64,000 nucleotides of DNA, from positions 147,889,859 through 147,953,858 of the forward strand of contig NC_044552.1 of NCBI RefSeq assembly GCF_007565055.1. The letters are read 5' to 3'. A program made the position numbers and the translations under genes. Every line of letters begins with the position of its first letter. The first letter of the stretch is position 1. Source of the DNA: Rhinopithecus roxellana. Its lineage: Eukaryota > Chordata > Mammalia > Primates > Cercopithecidae. Positions 12,901 through 24,129 of this stretch are shown here, piece by piece. The notes under the pieces were generated by a model, which was given only the letters and a program-made list of their open reading frames with translations, made no database searches and was not told the origin of the DNA.

Positions 12901-15880
12901 TCTTTGTTCTCATTAATTTTGTTATTTAACCAAGAGTCACTCAGGAGCAGGTTTTTCAATTTCCATGTAGCTGTGTGGTTTTGAGTGAATTTCTTAATCT
13001 TGAGTTCGAATTTGACTGCTCTGTGGTCTAAGAGCCTGTTATGATTTCAGCTGTTCTGCATTTGCTGAGAAGTGTTTTACTTCCTATTATGTGATCCATT
13101 TCAGAGTAAGTGCCGAGCAGCAGCAATGAGAAGAACGTATATTATGCTGAATTTGGGTGGAGAGTTCTGTAGATATCTATCAGGTCCAAGTGATCCAGAG
13201 CTGAGTTCAGTTCCTGAATGTCTTCATTAATGTTCTGTCTTGATGATCTGTCTAATATTTGTCAGTGGGGTGTTAAAGTCTCCCACTATTATTGTGTGGG
13301 AGTCTCTGTGGGTCTCTAAGAACTTGCTTTGTGAATCTGGGTGCTCCTGTACTGGGTGCATATATACATATGATAGTTAGCTCTTCCTGTTAAATTGAAA
13401 CCTCTAGCATTATGTAATACTCTTGTCTTTTTTTATCTTTGTTGGTTTAAAGTCTGTTTTGTCAGAAACTAGGATTGCAGTCTCTACTTTTTTCTGTTTT
13501 CCATTTGCTTGGCAAATTTTCTTCCAACCCTTTATTTTGAGCCCATTTGTGTCTTTGCACGAGATGGGTCTCTTGAAGACAGCATATGGATGGGTCTTGG
13601 CACTTTATCCAGCTTGCCATTCTGTGCCTTTTAACTGGGGCATTTAGCCCATTTACGTTTAGGGTTAGTATTGTTATGTGTGAATTTGATCCTGTCATCA
13701 TGATGCTAGTTGGCTATTTTGCAGACTTGTTTATGTGGTTGCTTCACAGTATCACTGGTCTGCATACTTTAGTGTGTTTTTGTAGTGGCTGGTAATGGTT
13801 TTGCCTTATCATATTTAATGCTTCCTTCAAGAGCTCTTGCAAGGCAAGCCTGTTGATGACAAATTCCCTAAGCATTTGCTTGTCTGAAAAGGATCTTATT
13901 TCTCCTTCACTTATGAAGTTAGTTTGGTTGGATATAAAATTCTGGGTTTGAAATTCTTAATAATGTTGAGTATTGGCCCTCAATCTCTTTTGGCTTGTAG
14001 AGTTTCTGCTGAGAGGTCCGCTGTTAGTCAGATGGGCTTCCCTTTGTAGGTGACCTGGCCTTTCTCTCTGGCTGCCCTTAACATTTTTTCTTTCATTTCG
14101 ACCTGGAGAATCTGATGATTATGTGTCTTGGGGTTGATCTTCTCATACAGTATCTTACTGGGTTGTTTGTATTTTCTGAATCTGAAAGTTGGCCTATCTC
14201 GCTAGGTTGAGGAAGTTCTCCTGAATGATATCCTAAAGTATGTTTTCCAACTTGGTTCCATTCTCCCCATCTCTTTCAGGTACCCAGTCAGTTGTAAGTT
14301 TGGTCTCTTCATAATCTCATATTTTTGGGAGGTCTTGTTTATTCCTTTTAATTCTTTTGTCTCTATTCTTGTCTGCCTATCTTAATTCAGGAAGACAGTC
14401 TTCAAGCTCTGAGATTCTTTCCTCCACTTGGTCTATTCTGCTACTGATACTTGTGGCTGCACTGTGAAGTTCTTGTGTTGTGTTTTTCAGCTCCATCAAG
14501 TTGGTTATGCTCCTCTCTAAACCGGCTATTATGGCTATCAGCTCCTGTAGTTTTATCACATTTCTTAGCTTCCTTGCATTGGATTACAACATGCTCCTTT
14601 AGCTTGGCGAAGTTCATTATTAGCCACCTTCTGAAGCCTACTTCTGTCAATTCAGGCATTGTAGCCTCGGCCCAGTTCTGTGTCCTTGCTGGAGAGGTGT
14701 TTGTAGTCACGTGGAGGAGAAAAGGCACGCTGGCTTTTTCAGTTTTCAGCATCTTTGCATTGATTCTTTCTCATCTTTATAGGCTTATCTACCTTTGTCT
14801 TTGAGGTCTCTAACCCTATCCCTAACCTTTGAATGAGGTTTTTGTGGGATGTTGCTGTTTTCTGTTTTTCTTTTAACAGGCCATTCTACCGTAGGGCTGT
14901 TGCAGTTTGCTGGAGGTCTACTCCAGATGCCAGTTCCCTCAGTTTCTCCCATACCTGGAGGTATAACCAGTGAACACTGTGAAACAGCAAAGATGGCAGC
15001 CAGCTGCTTCCTCTGGAAGCTCCGTCCTAGCGGTTACTGACCGTTGCTGGCCCGCATCCACCTGTAGGAGGTGGCTGGAGACCCCTATTGGGAGGACTCG
15101 CCCAGTCAGGAGAACAGGATCAGGGATCTGGCTGCTTTTTGGTAGAGTTGATGTGCTGCACTGGAGGTGGGGGTCCCTTCCTCATCTGGACTGCCTGTAT
15201 TCTCCAAAGCTGGCAGGCTGGAGCAGGTGAGTTGACTGAACTGAGGCCTCCCCTCTTCCTGGAAACTTGGACCCATCTAAGGCAGACTCCAATTCACTGC
15301 CATTGGCTGGCTAGGATTCCCAGCCAGTGGGTCTTAAATTGTGAGGTGCCATGGAAGCGGAGTCTGCAGAATGATGCCGTTTGGCTCCCTGGATTCAGCC
15401 CCTTTCCTAGGGATATGTACGGACAGATTTCTTGTCTTGCCAGGGATCCCAGAGCCGGAGTATGTAAAACTCTGGGGTCTCTGTGTATGCCTGAGTGGCT
15501 GCTCTGCTGAGACTCCAAACAGCTCTGTGTATTGGACCCAAGGCCCTGGTGGCATGGGCTCATGAAGGGATCTGACACGCGGGTTGCAAAGATCCATGGG
15601 AGAAGCATGGTTTCCCAGGCAGGGTCACACAATCCTTCATGGCTTCCCCTGGCTGGGGGTGGGGGTTCCTCTGGCTCCACACTGTTCCCAGGTGGGGGAC
15701 CTGCCCTCCACCCCGGTTTACTTTGTTCCCTGTGGGTTGTGTTGTTTGCCTAGTCAGTCCCAATGTGAAAATCTGAGCATTTCAGTTGAAGGTGTTGAAT
15801 TCACTTGCCCCTTTTTGTTCCTCTTGGTGAGAGCCATGGACCGTGGCTTTTCTAATCAGCCATCTTGGATTCATCTCCTC
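9901..15880 (-). mobile_element. Near-full-length L1 (L1P), broken
   Basis: The 3' poly-A side is at 9,901 and the 5' end, typical of L1 (TCCAAGATGGCTGATTAG on the minus strand), is near 15,875. A matching 9-bp target duplication, TCTTTTTAC, lies at 9,892-9,900 and 15,881-15,889. The 5' UTR is about 14,800-15,880. ORF1 remnants lie at about 13,760-14,760 and include a coiled-coil piece near 14,377-14,559. ORF2 starts near 13,701 with the endonuclease N-terminus and continues in many frames to about 10,010, interrupted by stops and frameshifts. An Alu sits inside at 10,714-11,007. The element is dead as a coding unit. It lies in intron 5 in the same orientation as FAM120B transcription. Confidence 0.92.
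10714..11007 (-). mobile_element. Alu inserted in L1
   Basis: A poly-T head (10,714) and GAGATAGAGTCTCACTC run to CCACCGTGCCCAGCC. L1 3' sequence resumes on both sides, so the Alu is younger than the L1. Confidence 0.95.
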
Positions 15881-16739
15881 TCTTTTTACATTTACATTTT
15901 AAATAGTTCCTGCCATCCTATATTAATTTATAATCTGCTATGTCTTGAGCAAATAAAGAAGTAATCTACTCAAAATGGTAATGCAAAAACTAAGGTTTAC
16001 ATGGCATGTGCATGTGAAACCAATAATGCAGCAACAAAACCTCTAAGCACTACTCAGCCATATCATGTCTTACAAAACGCAAAATGCAGAGCAAGCTATA
16101 GAATGGGCAGAACCAAAAGGACATTCAGAAAGAAAAAATCAGTCCAAGATTCCCTTGAGACGTAATTCTACACTAAGAGTACATTTCTTAAAGACAATCA
16201 ATAATTTGTAAAGTAAATTCGGGTTTGAAAAAAGAATTATATAATTTTCTAATCCAGGTAAGTGAACACCGAATGGCTATGCCAATGGAGACCCACCATC
16301 CAGGGAGGTCAGAGAAGCCGGGACGATGGCTTGAAGGAGTGAAGAAAGCTTATGAGACGTCTCAACAGCCTGAAGAAGTAGACACTTTGTCAATAGTGGG
16401 ACAAAAATCATCTTAAATCACAGAGCCAGGGAGGGAGGTGGGGAGGAGCGATGCAGAGAAAGAGGGGCTGGGAGATGGGAGCGTTCTCAGCCTTTCTCTT
16501 ACTAAAGGTGTCCAAGCAATATTGTGCATGTAGAATAGTAGAATTCTAATAGTAGAAAACTATTAAAAAGGCGAATCTTTTAACTGACCTTTATGATTTT
16601 CACATATAAACTAGGTATAAAGCTAATGCAAAAGAAACAGTCCATCTTGTTGAGTGAGCCTAAAACGAAGGTTCTAGCACTACAATGCCTAGCGCAGCGG
16701 GATGGGAGGACATAAATGATGAAGGTCATGACACCACCA

Positions 16740-16930
16740 GCTGGTATCGCCCCAACAGCTCTAGGAAGCAGCTACTATGATTATCTCATTTTCAGATTAG
16801 AAAATGAAGGCATACAATCAGTAAACATTTGCTGGATGATGGAATGAAACTGACATAGGAAAAAGCTGAAGTAATCTGCCCAAAGGCAAAGAGCTACGAG
16901 AAGCTAGGTCTCTAGCTGGTCCTTTCTCAC
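16740..16930. mobile_element. MIR-like fragment
   Basis: TATCTCATTTTCAGATTAGAAAATGAAGGC...AGTAATCTGCCCAAAGGCA resembles the MIR core. Ends and strand are uncertain. Confidence 0.5.
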
Positions 16931-17294
16931 CTTTACACTAAAACCCAGAAACAAGAACCACCACCCAAACAATGCCGTAAGGACAGAGGAGGTACACTAT
17001 GGTCCACAAAGTTAGAGAAAGTTTAGTCAAGGCCAAAGCAGCTTCCATCACCTGCAAGATTTCCTAAGTCTCTAATGCAATCTCTAAAGCTGAGGTAGTG
17101 ACAGAGTTTCTCGTATGTATTTTGCCATACAATCTTCTTTTCAGTTTTAGAGCACCTCAAAGGACTAATAATGTTCCATGGAACAGACATTGGAAAAAGA
17201 CGATCCGGGACACCAGCCATGGCAATATCCCACACACTCCACCTCATAAACTAAGCGCAGGCTACAGTGACTAGAATGGGCAGACGGACATTAC

Positions 17295-17467
17295 CTGGAC
17301 AAAGAGGTAGATCAAGAGGCAGCACAAAGCTTGAAACGGGCTTTCGACAGCCTGCAGTTCTTCTCTTGAGGAGGAAAGGTTGAAACAGGCGAGGAGTGTG
17401 TCCAAGCGCCGAACCTGTATTTCTGGCTCTTGGTTCAGCCATAATATTTTCAAACTAGGCGTTCCCC
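17295..17467 (-). CDS. FAM120B: FAM120B exon 5
   Basis: This is a 173-bp exon with acceptor TTTTTTTCTTAACTAG and donor GTCCAG|GTAATG. It completes the split Gly codon and reads GTPSLKILWLNQEPEIQVRR, then on through LDTLLACFNLSSS and the hydrophobic stretch FQALCCLLIYLFVQ, ending in phase 0. Two other minus-strand reading frames are also partly open here, but only this one joins exons 4 and 6 and matches the family. Confidence 0.95.
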
Positions 17468-18769
17468 CTAGTTAAGAAAAAAAGTCCATTAACTATTGTT
17501 CTTTGCAGCACAGAGTTATAATATGCTCCTTGTAGAAATACAGTAAAAGGAAACAAATCTCATCCCTTCCTGGTGTAAAATGAACTAGAAAGTAAACATG
17601 ATCAGATTCCTGTTTTTTTAAAAGCCCAAACCTAAAGGGCTGGCATACGTACGTGTCAATGAAAACATTCCTTCTTTTTGTAATGACTAAATTGTGAGGG
17701 ATACTGCACTTTCAACCGCTGAGAATGCTTTCAGAGCATCTTTCAAATGCACTGTCTCAAGGATACAACAAGGCACTGCTGCCCTGCAGTATCACAGCTC
17801 TGTGGGGCACCAGGATGAAACGCCATCCATCTACCCCTTTAGTTCACTCTCTTACTCTCCTAAAGTAATGGTTTTCAACCCTTCGTGTGAAAAAGAATCA
17901 ACTGTAGAGATTATTTTTAAAAATGCATTTTCCTGGGATCTATATGCAGAAACTCTGATTTGATTCGACAGGTGTGGGTGCCTGGAAGTCTGCATTTTCA
18001 CAACCCAGAAGACGTGCAGGCAATCTGTGAACCCCAGGCTTTGGAAAGCACTTTCCTAAAACTACTAAACAAACAGAAATTCCTAAAACGTAATTTTTAG
18101 TGTTTCACTTCTATATTTTATATATATGTTTAAATTATTAAAATCAAAAGAAAAAAAGCCCTTACTCATTTACTTAAGCCATGACAAATGATGACGACTT
18201 ACGCAGAGTTGCAGATGCAGGTGCAGCTCTGCCTCCACACTGACAAACAGAAAGGTGCCGTTCCTAAGGTCAGACTTGTTCATCTGTGACTGGCGAGATG
18301 GCCTCCCTTGCTATCCACAGCTGTGATTTTCTGTGAGGGCCACTTGACAATAAAATATATGCCAAAAGCTCAAAGCTGGCTGGGATCTAAATGTCCCTTT
18401 TGTTTACTAAGGAAACAGAACCTACTAACCAAATGGCTTCAGAGTCAAATGACCTAAAAAAGGAAATTCTTCTCTTTCTTTTCTTACGTTTCCCACGATG
18501 GCAGTGACTACTCTCAGTGGTGTATCTCCCGCCATCAGAAGTGAAACAACTCTACAAAACTCACTTGCAATTCCAAAATGGCTGCAGTATTCCCTCCACC
18601 TGACAAGCTTTTTTTCTCTAAAGAGAAAGAAAATGCTAAAGATAATTAGCAAACACAAAACAACAGCAGTACTTCAGAGATGAGTCCGAGACAATCACAA
18701 GTGTCAGTAATTACTTCTTAGAAACATACTTTCAAGAGAATAATCAACTCAGGCAAAGTATGCAGCCTC

Positions 18770-19372
18770 GGGACTGTGGAAGACAGTGTAGCAACTCCTC
18801 AAGAGTCTAGCCACAGAAATACCATTTGACCCAGCAATCCCATTACTAGGTATATACCCAAAGGTATAAATCTTTCTACCATAAAGACACATGCACATAT
18901 ATGTTTACTGCAGCACTATTCACAATAACAAAGACTTGGAACCAAACCAAATGCCCATCAATGATAGACTGGATAAACACAATGTGGCACATATACACCA
19001 CAGCATACTATGCAGCCATAAAAAAGAATGAGTTCATGTCCTTTGCAGGGACACAGATGAAACCGGAAACCATCGTTCTCAGCAAACTAACACAAGAACA
19101 GAAAACCAAACACCGCATGTCCTCACTCGTACGTGGAAGTCGAACAATGAGAGCACACAGACACAGGGAGGGGCACCACACACCAGCACCTGCTGGGGGG
19201 TCGGGGGCAAGGGGAGGGAGAGCATTAGGACAAATACCTAATGCAGGTGGGGCTTAAAACCTAGATGATGGGCTGATAGGTGCAGCAAACCTCCATGGCA
19301 CATGTATACCTCTGTAACAATCCTGCAAGTTCTGCACATGTATCCCAGAACTCAAATTTAAAAAAAAACAGA
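18770..19372 (+). mobile_element. L1 3'-end fragment
   Basis: It starts within the ORF2 C-terminal region (GTGGAAGACAGTGTAGCAAC), passes the ACCATTTGACCCAGCAATCC block and the 3' UTR, and ends in an A-rich tail. Coding frames are broken. Confidence 0.92.
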
Positions 19373-19834
19373 AAAACTCAAAAAACCCTGACTACGCACA
19401 TGCAAAGTGAATCTTTAGATGAGCAATTTCAAAAGCCTATTTATAATAAGCAAAAAAATTCATTCATATATAAACAGAATACATTTATATCTCAATCCAT
19501 CAAACTCTATACTTATATGGATAAGTATTCTAATTTCATGCTTGCAAAAATGACATTACACCACTCCCATCTGATGCATTCAACAGTGAAAGTGGCTATA
19601 AAAAGCAGTAAATGCAAAATTTAACCCTTGTGACTCTAATGTGAATTTGTTAACACATTTGACAAAGCTTCACACTATTTTTCACAAGTTGGTGAAAAAC
19701 CACTTTTGAGATTTTAACCAATTTACGTTGATCTGCGATGGTAGGGGTGGTTTCAGACACTGGCAGCCACATAAGCAGAGCCCCACCAAGGCCAGGCACG
19801 GGCACACCCACACCCCAGCTTCCTTAAGTGCATG

Positions 19835-19840
<6 letters not shown>

Positions 19841-19872
<32 letters not shown>
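19841..19872. repeat. (CA)n microsatellite
   Basis: About 15 perfect CA units preceded by a GTGCGCGCA transition. Confidence 0.95.
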
Positions 19873-20163
19873 AGCTTCCTTTTACCGCTCACAGAAGCCT
19901 CCAAGACTTGTTGAGACTTTCTTGACTGACCTGTATGCAACAAGGGTCAGATGAAAACCTTCAACAATGTATGTAAGATGAGGTGAACAAGAAAGCCACT
20001 GCAACTGTCTGATAACAAATGACAGATTGAATCAAATACGTGGTCTTTTTTTCATGAAATGCATGACTTACCCTCATTTCATTTTATAAAATAGCCTTCT
20101 AAGATATTCCGCAATTCTGGTAAATCAAATGTGTATAGGCAAGAAATACTAAGCTTTCTGATT

Positions 20164-20456
20164 TTTTTTTTTTTGAGACGGAGTCTCGCTCTGTCGCCCA
20201 GGCTGGAGTGCAGTGGCTGGATCTCGGCTCACTGCAAGCTCCGCCTCTCGGGTTCACGCCATTCTCCTGCCTCAGCCTCCTGAGTAGCTGCGACTACAGG
20301 CGCCCGCCACCTCGCCCAGCTAGTTTTTTGTATTTTTTAGTAGAGACGGGGTTTCATCGTGTTAGCCAAGATGGTCTCGATCTCCTGACCTCATGATCTG
20401 CCCGTCTCTGCCTCCCAAAGTGCTGGGATTACAGGCTTGAGCCACCGCGCCCGGCC
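20164..20456 (-). mobile_element. AluY, Old World monkey type
   Basis: The target duplication GCTTTCTGATT is perfect at 20,153-20,163 and 20,457-20,467. The body has the CTCGCCCAGCTAGTTTTTTG and GGCTTGAGCCACCGCGCCCGG variants typical of cercopithecid AluY. Confidence 0.95.
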
Positions 20457-20872
20457 GCTTTCTGATTGTTGAACACCACTTTAAAAAGGTCCTTCAAGAT
20501 AGACAAATTACCAATTAGATGTGTGCATTAGTTTTCCTAGGTTTCTAAAATAAGGATATGCTTAAAGGAACTTAAACAATGACACAAGAGAAAAAAGCCA
20601 TCAGCACTTTGAAAATGAAGAATTGACAAATCTACAATTCTGGAGACTGAAAAGACAATTTCCAGCACTTGCCTTTGGTGCGGGCCAAGACTCCCACCCA
20701 AAGAATGGAGAACGCCAGGAAAGGGAGTAAGAGGAGTGAGAGCAGTGTGCTGGGAAAGGGTAGACACACATGCACAGATCAAGGACCTTCACGAGCTGGG
20801 TTTGCGAAATGCAAGCTAAACTGTGTTATCAGAAACATCATCTTCCATGATATATTGTAAAGGAAATGAAAT

Positions 20873-20967
20873 GTATATATATCCTATAGACATGCTCCCA
20901 CACGCACACACAGAAAGGAAGTATAGTATATATGTCCTGTAGACATGCTCCCACACGCACACATATA
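20873..20967. repeat. Two-copy local tandem duplication
   Basis: Two copies of GTATATAT.TCCT.TAGACATGCTCCCACACGCACACA, offset by about 58 bases. Confidence 0.8.
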
Positions 20968-20981
20968 AAGATGGGGCTCAT

Positions 20982-21257
20982 ACGCTGGGCAGTGGCTCAC
21001 ACCTGTAATCCCAACATTTTGGGAGGCAGAAGCGGATGGATCACTTGAGGCCAGGAGTTTGAGACCAGCCTGGCCAACAAGGTGAAACCCAGTCTCTACT
21101 AAAAATACAAAAATTAGCTGGGTGTGGTGGCATGTGCCTGTAGTCCCAGCTACTCAGGACACGGAGGTTGCAGTGAGCTGAGACTGTGCCACTGCACTCC
21201 AGTCTGGGCAACAGAGCGAGACTCTGTCTCAAAAAAAAAAAAAAAAAAAAAAAAAAA
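20982..21257 (+). mobile_element. Alu
   Basis: It runs from GCTGGGCAGTGGCTCACACC to a long A tail of about 28 A's. It is Alu S/J-like, with a deletion around the A-rich right-arm start. Confidence 0.93.
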
Positions 21258-21314
21258 GGAGGCCCACAGAAATACACACATGTAAATAAGCTCCCTGAAT
21301 AAAACAAACCAGCG

Positions 21315-21636
21315 TCTTGGTCCATCTGAGATGCTACGGCAAAACACCATAAATGAGGTAGCTTATAACAGCAGAAAATTTCTGGAGGCTGGAAGTCCAA
21401 GATCAAGGTGCCAGCATGGTTGGTTTCTGGTGAGGCCCTGCTTCCTGGTTCACAGATGGCACATGGCACTTTCACATGGAACAAGGGGCCTCTTTTATAA
21501 GGGCAGGAATCGCATCTAATCACCTCTTTCCCTCCCAAAGGCCCACCTCCAAATACCATCACATTAGTGATTAAGTTTTCAACACAGGAATTTGGCGGGG
21601 GGCGGGGGGGGGTTACAAACATTCAAACCATAGCAC
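21315..21636 (-). mobile_element. MaLR-type LTR (MLT1/MST-like)
   Basis: On the minus strand it begins TGCTATGGTTTGAATG, with the AATGTGATGGTATTTGGAGG and GATTAGATG blocks and the GGACTTCCAGCCTCCAGAA end block. A solo LTR. The long minus-strand frame through it and the adjacent Alu is not a gene. Confidence 0.75.
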
Positions 21637-22039
21637 CCAGGAATGAGATTTCTTTTTCTGCTCCCTGGCTGGTTAATTTTGATTATTTCCCCTTCCTAAT
21701 TTTTAACTAATTTCTATCTTTTTTTCTGCACTTCCACTTTGTTGAAAAATACTTGTGATTTCCTTTTATTTCTACAATTCAGGAAATCAAACATTAAATC
21801 ACATGTGCCTTCAGAGGAAAAAGCTTTTAAAAAAGAAAAAGAACATGGGCCACTATATTGAAAAACTCACTGAAAATGCAGCACCCATGAGATTACCCTA
21901 ATCAAAACTGTTTTAGAAGAACAAGGAAAATCAGGTATGGGTGTCATTTGGGAAAAACCAGCTCTAATGGTGCGACAAGAACCTTTTGCAGGTTTTCCTG
22001 ACAGGTGGGAGGGGAGGCCCCATCGGCAGGATCTCACTT

Positions 22040-22335
22040 TCTTTTTTGAGATGGAGTCTTGCTGTTGTCGCCCGGGCCGGAGTGCAATGGCGTGATCTCA
22101 GCTCACTGCAACCTCCGCCTCCAGGGTTCCAGCAATTCTCCTGCCTCAGCCTCTTGAGTAGCTGAGATTACAGGTGCCTGCCACCACACCTGGCTAATTT
22201 TTGTATTTTTAGTAGAGACAGGGTGTTTCACCATATTGGCCAGGCTGGTCTCAAACTCCTGACCTCAGGTGACCCATCTGCCATGGCCTCCCAAAGTGCT
22301 GGGATTACAGGTGTGAGCACCCACCCCGCCCGGCT
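22040..22335 (-). mobile_element. Alu
   Basis: It runs from a short poly-T and GAGATGGAGTCTTGCTG to GTGAGCACCCACCCCGCCCGGC. AluS-like with a small insertion. Confidence 0.94.
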
Positions 22336-22557
22336 GATTTCACTGTTTTTAATCGTATGTTGTATTCATGTGAATACTTGTGACAGGAAATTGGATGCTC
22401 TGTTTTCCATTTTCGTTTAAAATCATTTGGCAATATTCCTCATAGATACTGAAAAGCATTTTAAATTTAAAATATTCTCTTTTTAATTATCGCTAATGCA
22501 AGCGTAAATAAGGAGTCATCCATTGAAATAACCTGGAATAAAAATTCAGTAATAGTG

Positions 22558-22666
22558 GTGGAAACCAGTGTGTCTGAGACGTGGTCCTCCGTGTAAAAGT
22601 TCAAATCCTATGTCCAGAATAACAGCTGTGGAAATGAGTGTGTCTGAGACGTGGCCCTCCGTGTAG
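22558..22666. repeat. Short direct duplication
   Basis: A 38-base segment containing GTGTGTCTGAGACGTGG and CCTCCGTGTA occurs at 22,558 and again about 70 bases on, with three differences. Confidence 0.85.
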
Positions 22667-24027
22667 GGCACAGGCTTCTGGAGTTCCTTCCAGAAGAGAA
22701 CCCAACGTGTGGTCCACGGGCTACACACACGCTTCCCACTCCCAGAGTGCAACGGAGGATGTTTTCACAAGCTCTGAAGTAGTCTCCCTCTAATACACAA
22801 TTTCTGGAATTTATTAAAACGTTCTATAGAGTGGCCTTTAAAATTAATTCTTGACACAATGACGAATAGTCAAATGTTCTCTTTAATTCAAACAATGAAG
22901 AGATATGTAATAGTCATTTTCCATATAATATTTGGAAAGATACTATAAGATGAAAATTACACACATAATAAAACATTTTTGGAAAATTATTTTGGCTATC
23001 CTTTTAAAAAATGCTGCTTAACGTAAAAACAAATGTCAGTGCATTTTAATTATGTTTCTGTGATAAGTACTTTGAAGGTTTTAGTCTACGATTGATTAAC
23101 AGAATAAGGAACACTCCCTACAATAGCTTTTCTCAACTTCTCTCTCAATACAATTCCATTTATTTAAAAACCATTTATACTGCTCAGATCCATACTTTGT
23201 AAATTACAGGTTCATGTGATGGAAAATAATAGCGACACCAGAGAATTCAATGTATATGAAAATGGAATAGCAAAACTGTATGAAAATATTTGTTCCGTGA
23301 AACAGTGATGTGAGCCACTAAAAGTAAACTCTGAAGCTTAGCCTCCTCTTCCTTAACTGTTTGTATGTAGAACCCTACCCCGACACTTGTACATTCCTGA
23401 CCAGTTTCAGATACTACGAACTCACAGAAAGAAAGGCTGTTCTTTGGATACACTTCAGCTAATCTGTAGGTGAACTTTGTTTTTCCTTACCTCTCATTAA
23501 GTTTTAAGATACTATTCATGAAAATATAACCTTTTTTCCAGTTAAAATAACCCTCCTTTATCTTCTCTTTCTGGTTCCAGAACTCATCAAAATATACTTT
23601 CAGTGGTGGGGAAAAGATAACATTGTTGATTCCAGCAGAATATCAAGAATCTATCCCGCTAAACTCCATGGACGTCTACCAAGCAACAACTAGATGTCAG
23701 GCACTGGGGCTGCGGCAGCAACGTGCCTTGACCACGGCCATCCTTCTGTCTCTTTTCTCTCTCCACTGCTGTGGACCTAGACCACGGTGGATGGATAAAG
23801 AGGCAGAGCACCGCCGCAGATGGTCCAGGGTAAACCTGCCACAGCATCTTCCTTCCATCATTTTAGGACTTTATTAGATGGATACATTAATCATGAGCCA
23901 AGAGTTTAAATAAAAACTAGTATTTGTGCAGTTCTGGTAAAAGATGCTTTCCATAACTGATCCATTCTTAGACTTTTATCATAGAATGGGAAGATCTGTG
24001 GTTCATTTAAAGAAAGGCTGTCTGTAC

Positions 24028-24129
24028 CTGGAACAGTCATCTGCAGTGGCCTGACGAGGTCCGGGTGCCTCAGTGGGTTCCCAGGATATACAAACCACTC
24101 CTTGACAGCTGGGCAGGTGCTGGCAACAT
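24028..24129 (-). CDS. FAM120B: FAM120B exon 4
   Basis: This is a 102-bp exon between the acceptor CTTTTTCTTCAG and the donor CCAG|GTACAG. It completes the Asp codon split with exon 3 and reads VASTCPAVKEWFVYPGNP...LQMTVP, then gives the first base of a Gly codon completed by exon 5. Its length is a multiple of three, so skipping would keep the frame. The sequence differs by only a few residues from the human protein as I remember it, which supports an intact gene rather than a pseudogene. Confidence 0.95.

Larger units (their letters stand above)
7484..17294 (-). other. FAM120B: FAM120B intron 5
   Basis: A 9.8-kb intron. It holds a degenerate CA/CG-rich tract (7,575-7,715), a short perfect hairpin (8,733-8,768), a Tigger-like element, a 175-codon open frame of unknown meaning, and a near-full-length L1 with an Alu inside. 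7,720-8,730 and 15,890-17,290 are unique-looking, except for a MIR-like scrap at about 16,740-16,930. Confidence 0.8.
17468..24027 (-). other. FAM120B: FAM120B intron 4
   Basis: A 6.6-kb intron containing an L1 3' fragment, three Alus, a MaLR-type LTR, a CA repeat (19,841-19,872) and two small local duplications. 17,470-18,765 and 22,660-24,025 are AT-rich with nothing recognisable. Confidence 0.8.

Noticed and set aside
11911..14804. Several plus-strand frames of 60-117 codons
   Set aside because: They are antisense shadows of the minus-strand L1.
21041..21622. 193-codon minus-strand frame
   Set aside because: It reads through an LTR and an Alu with the usual Alu-derived peptide (ALLPRLECSGTVSAHCNL). 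Not a gene.
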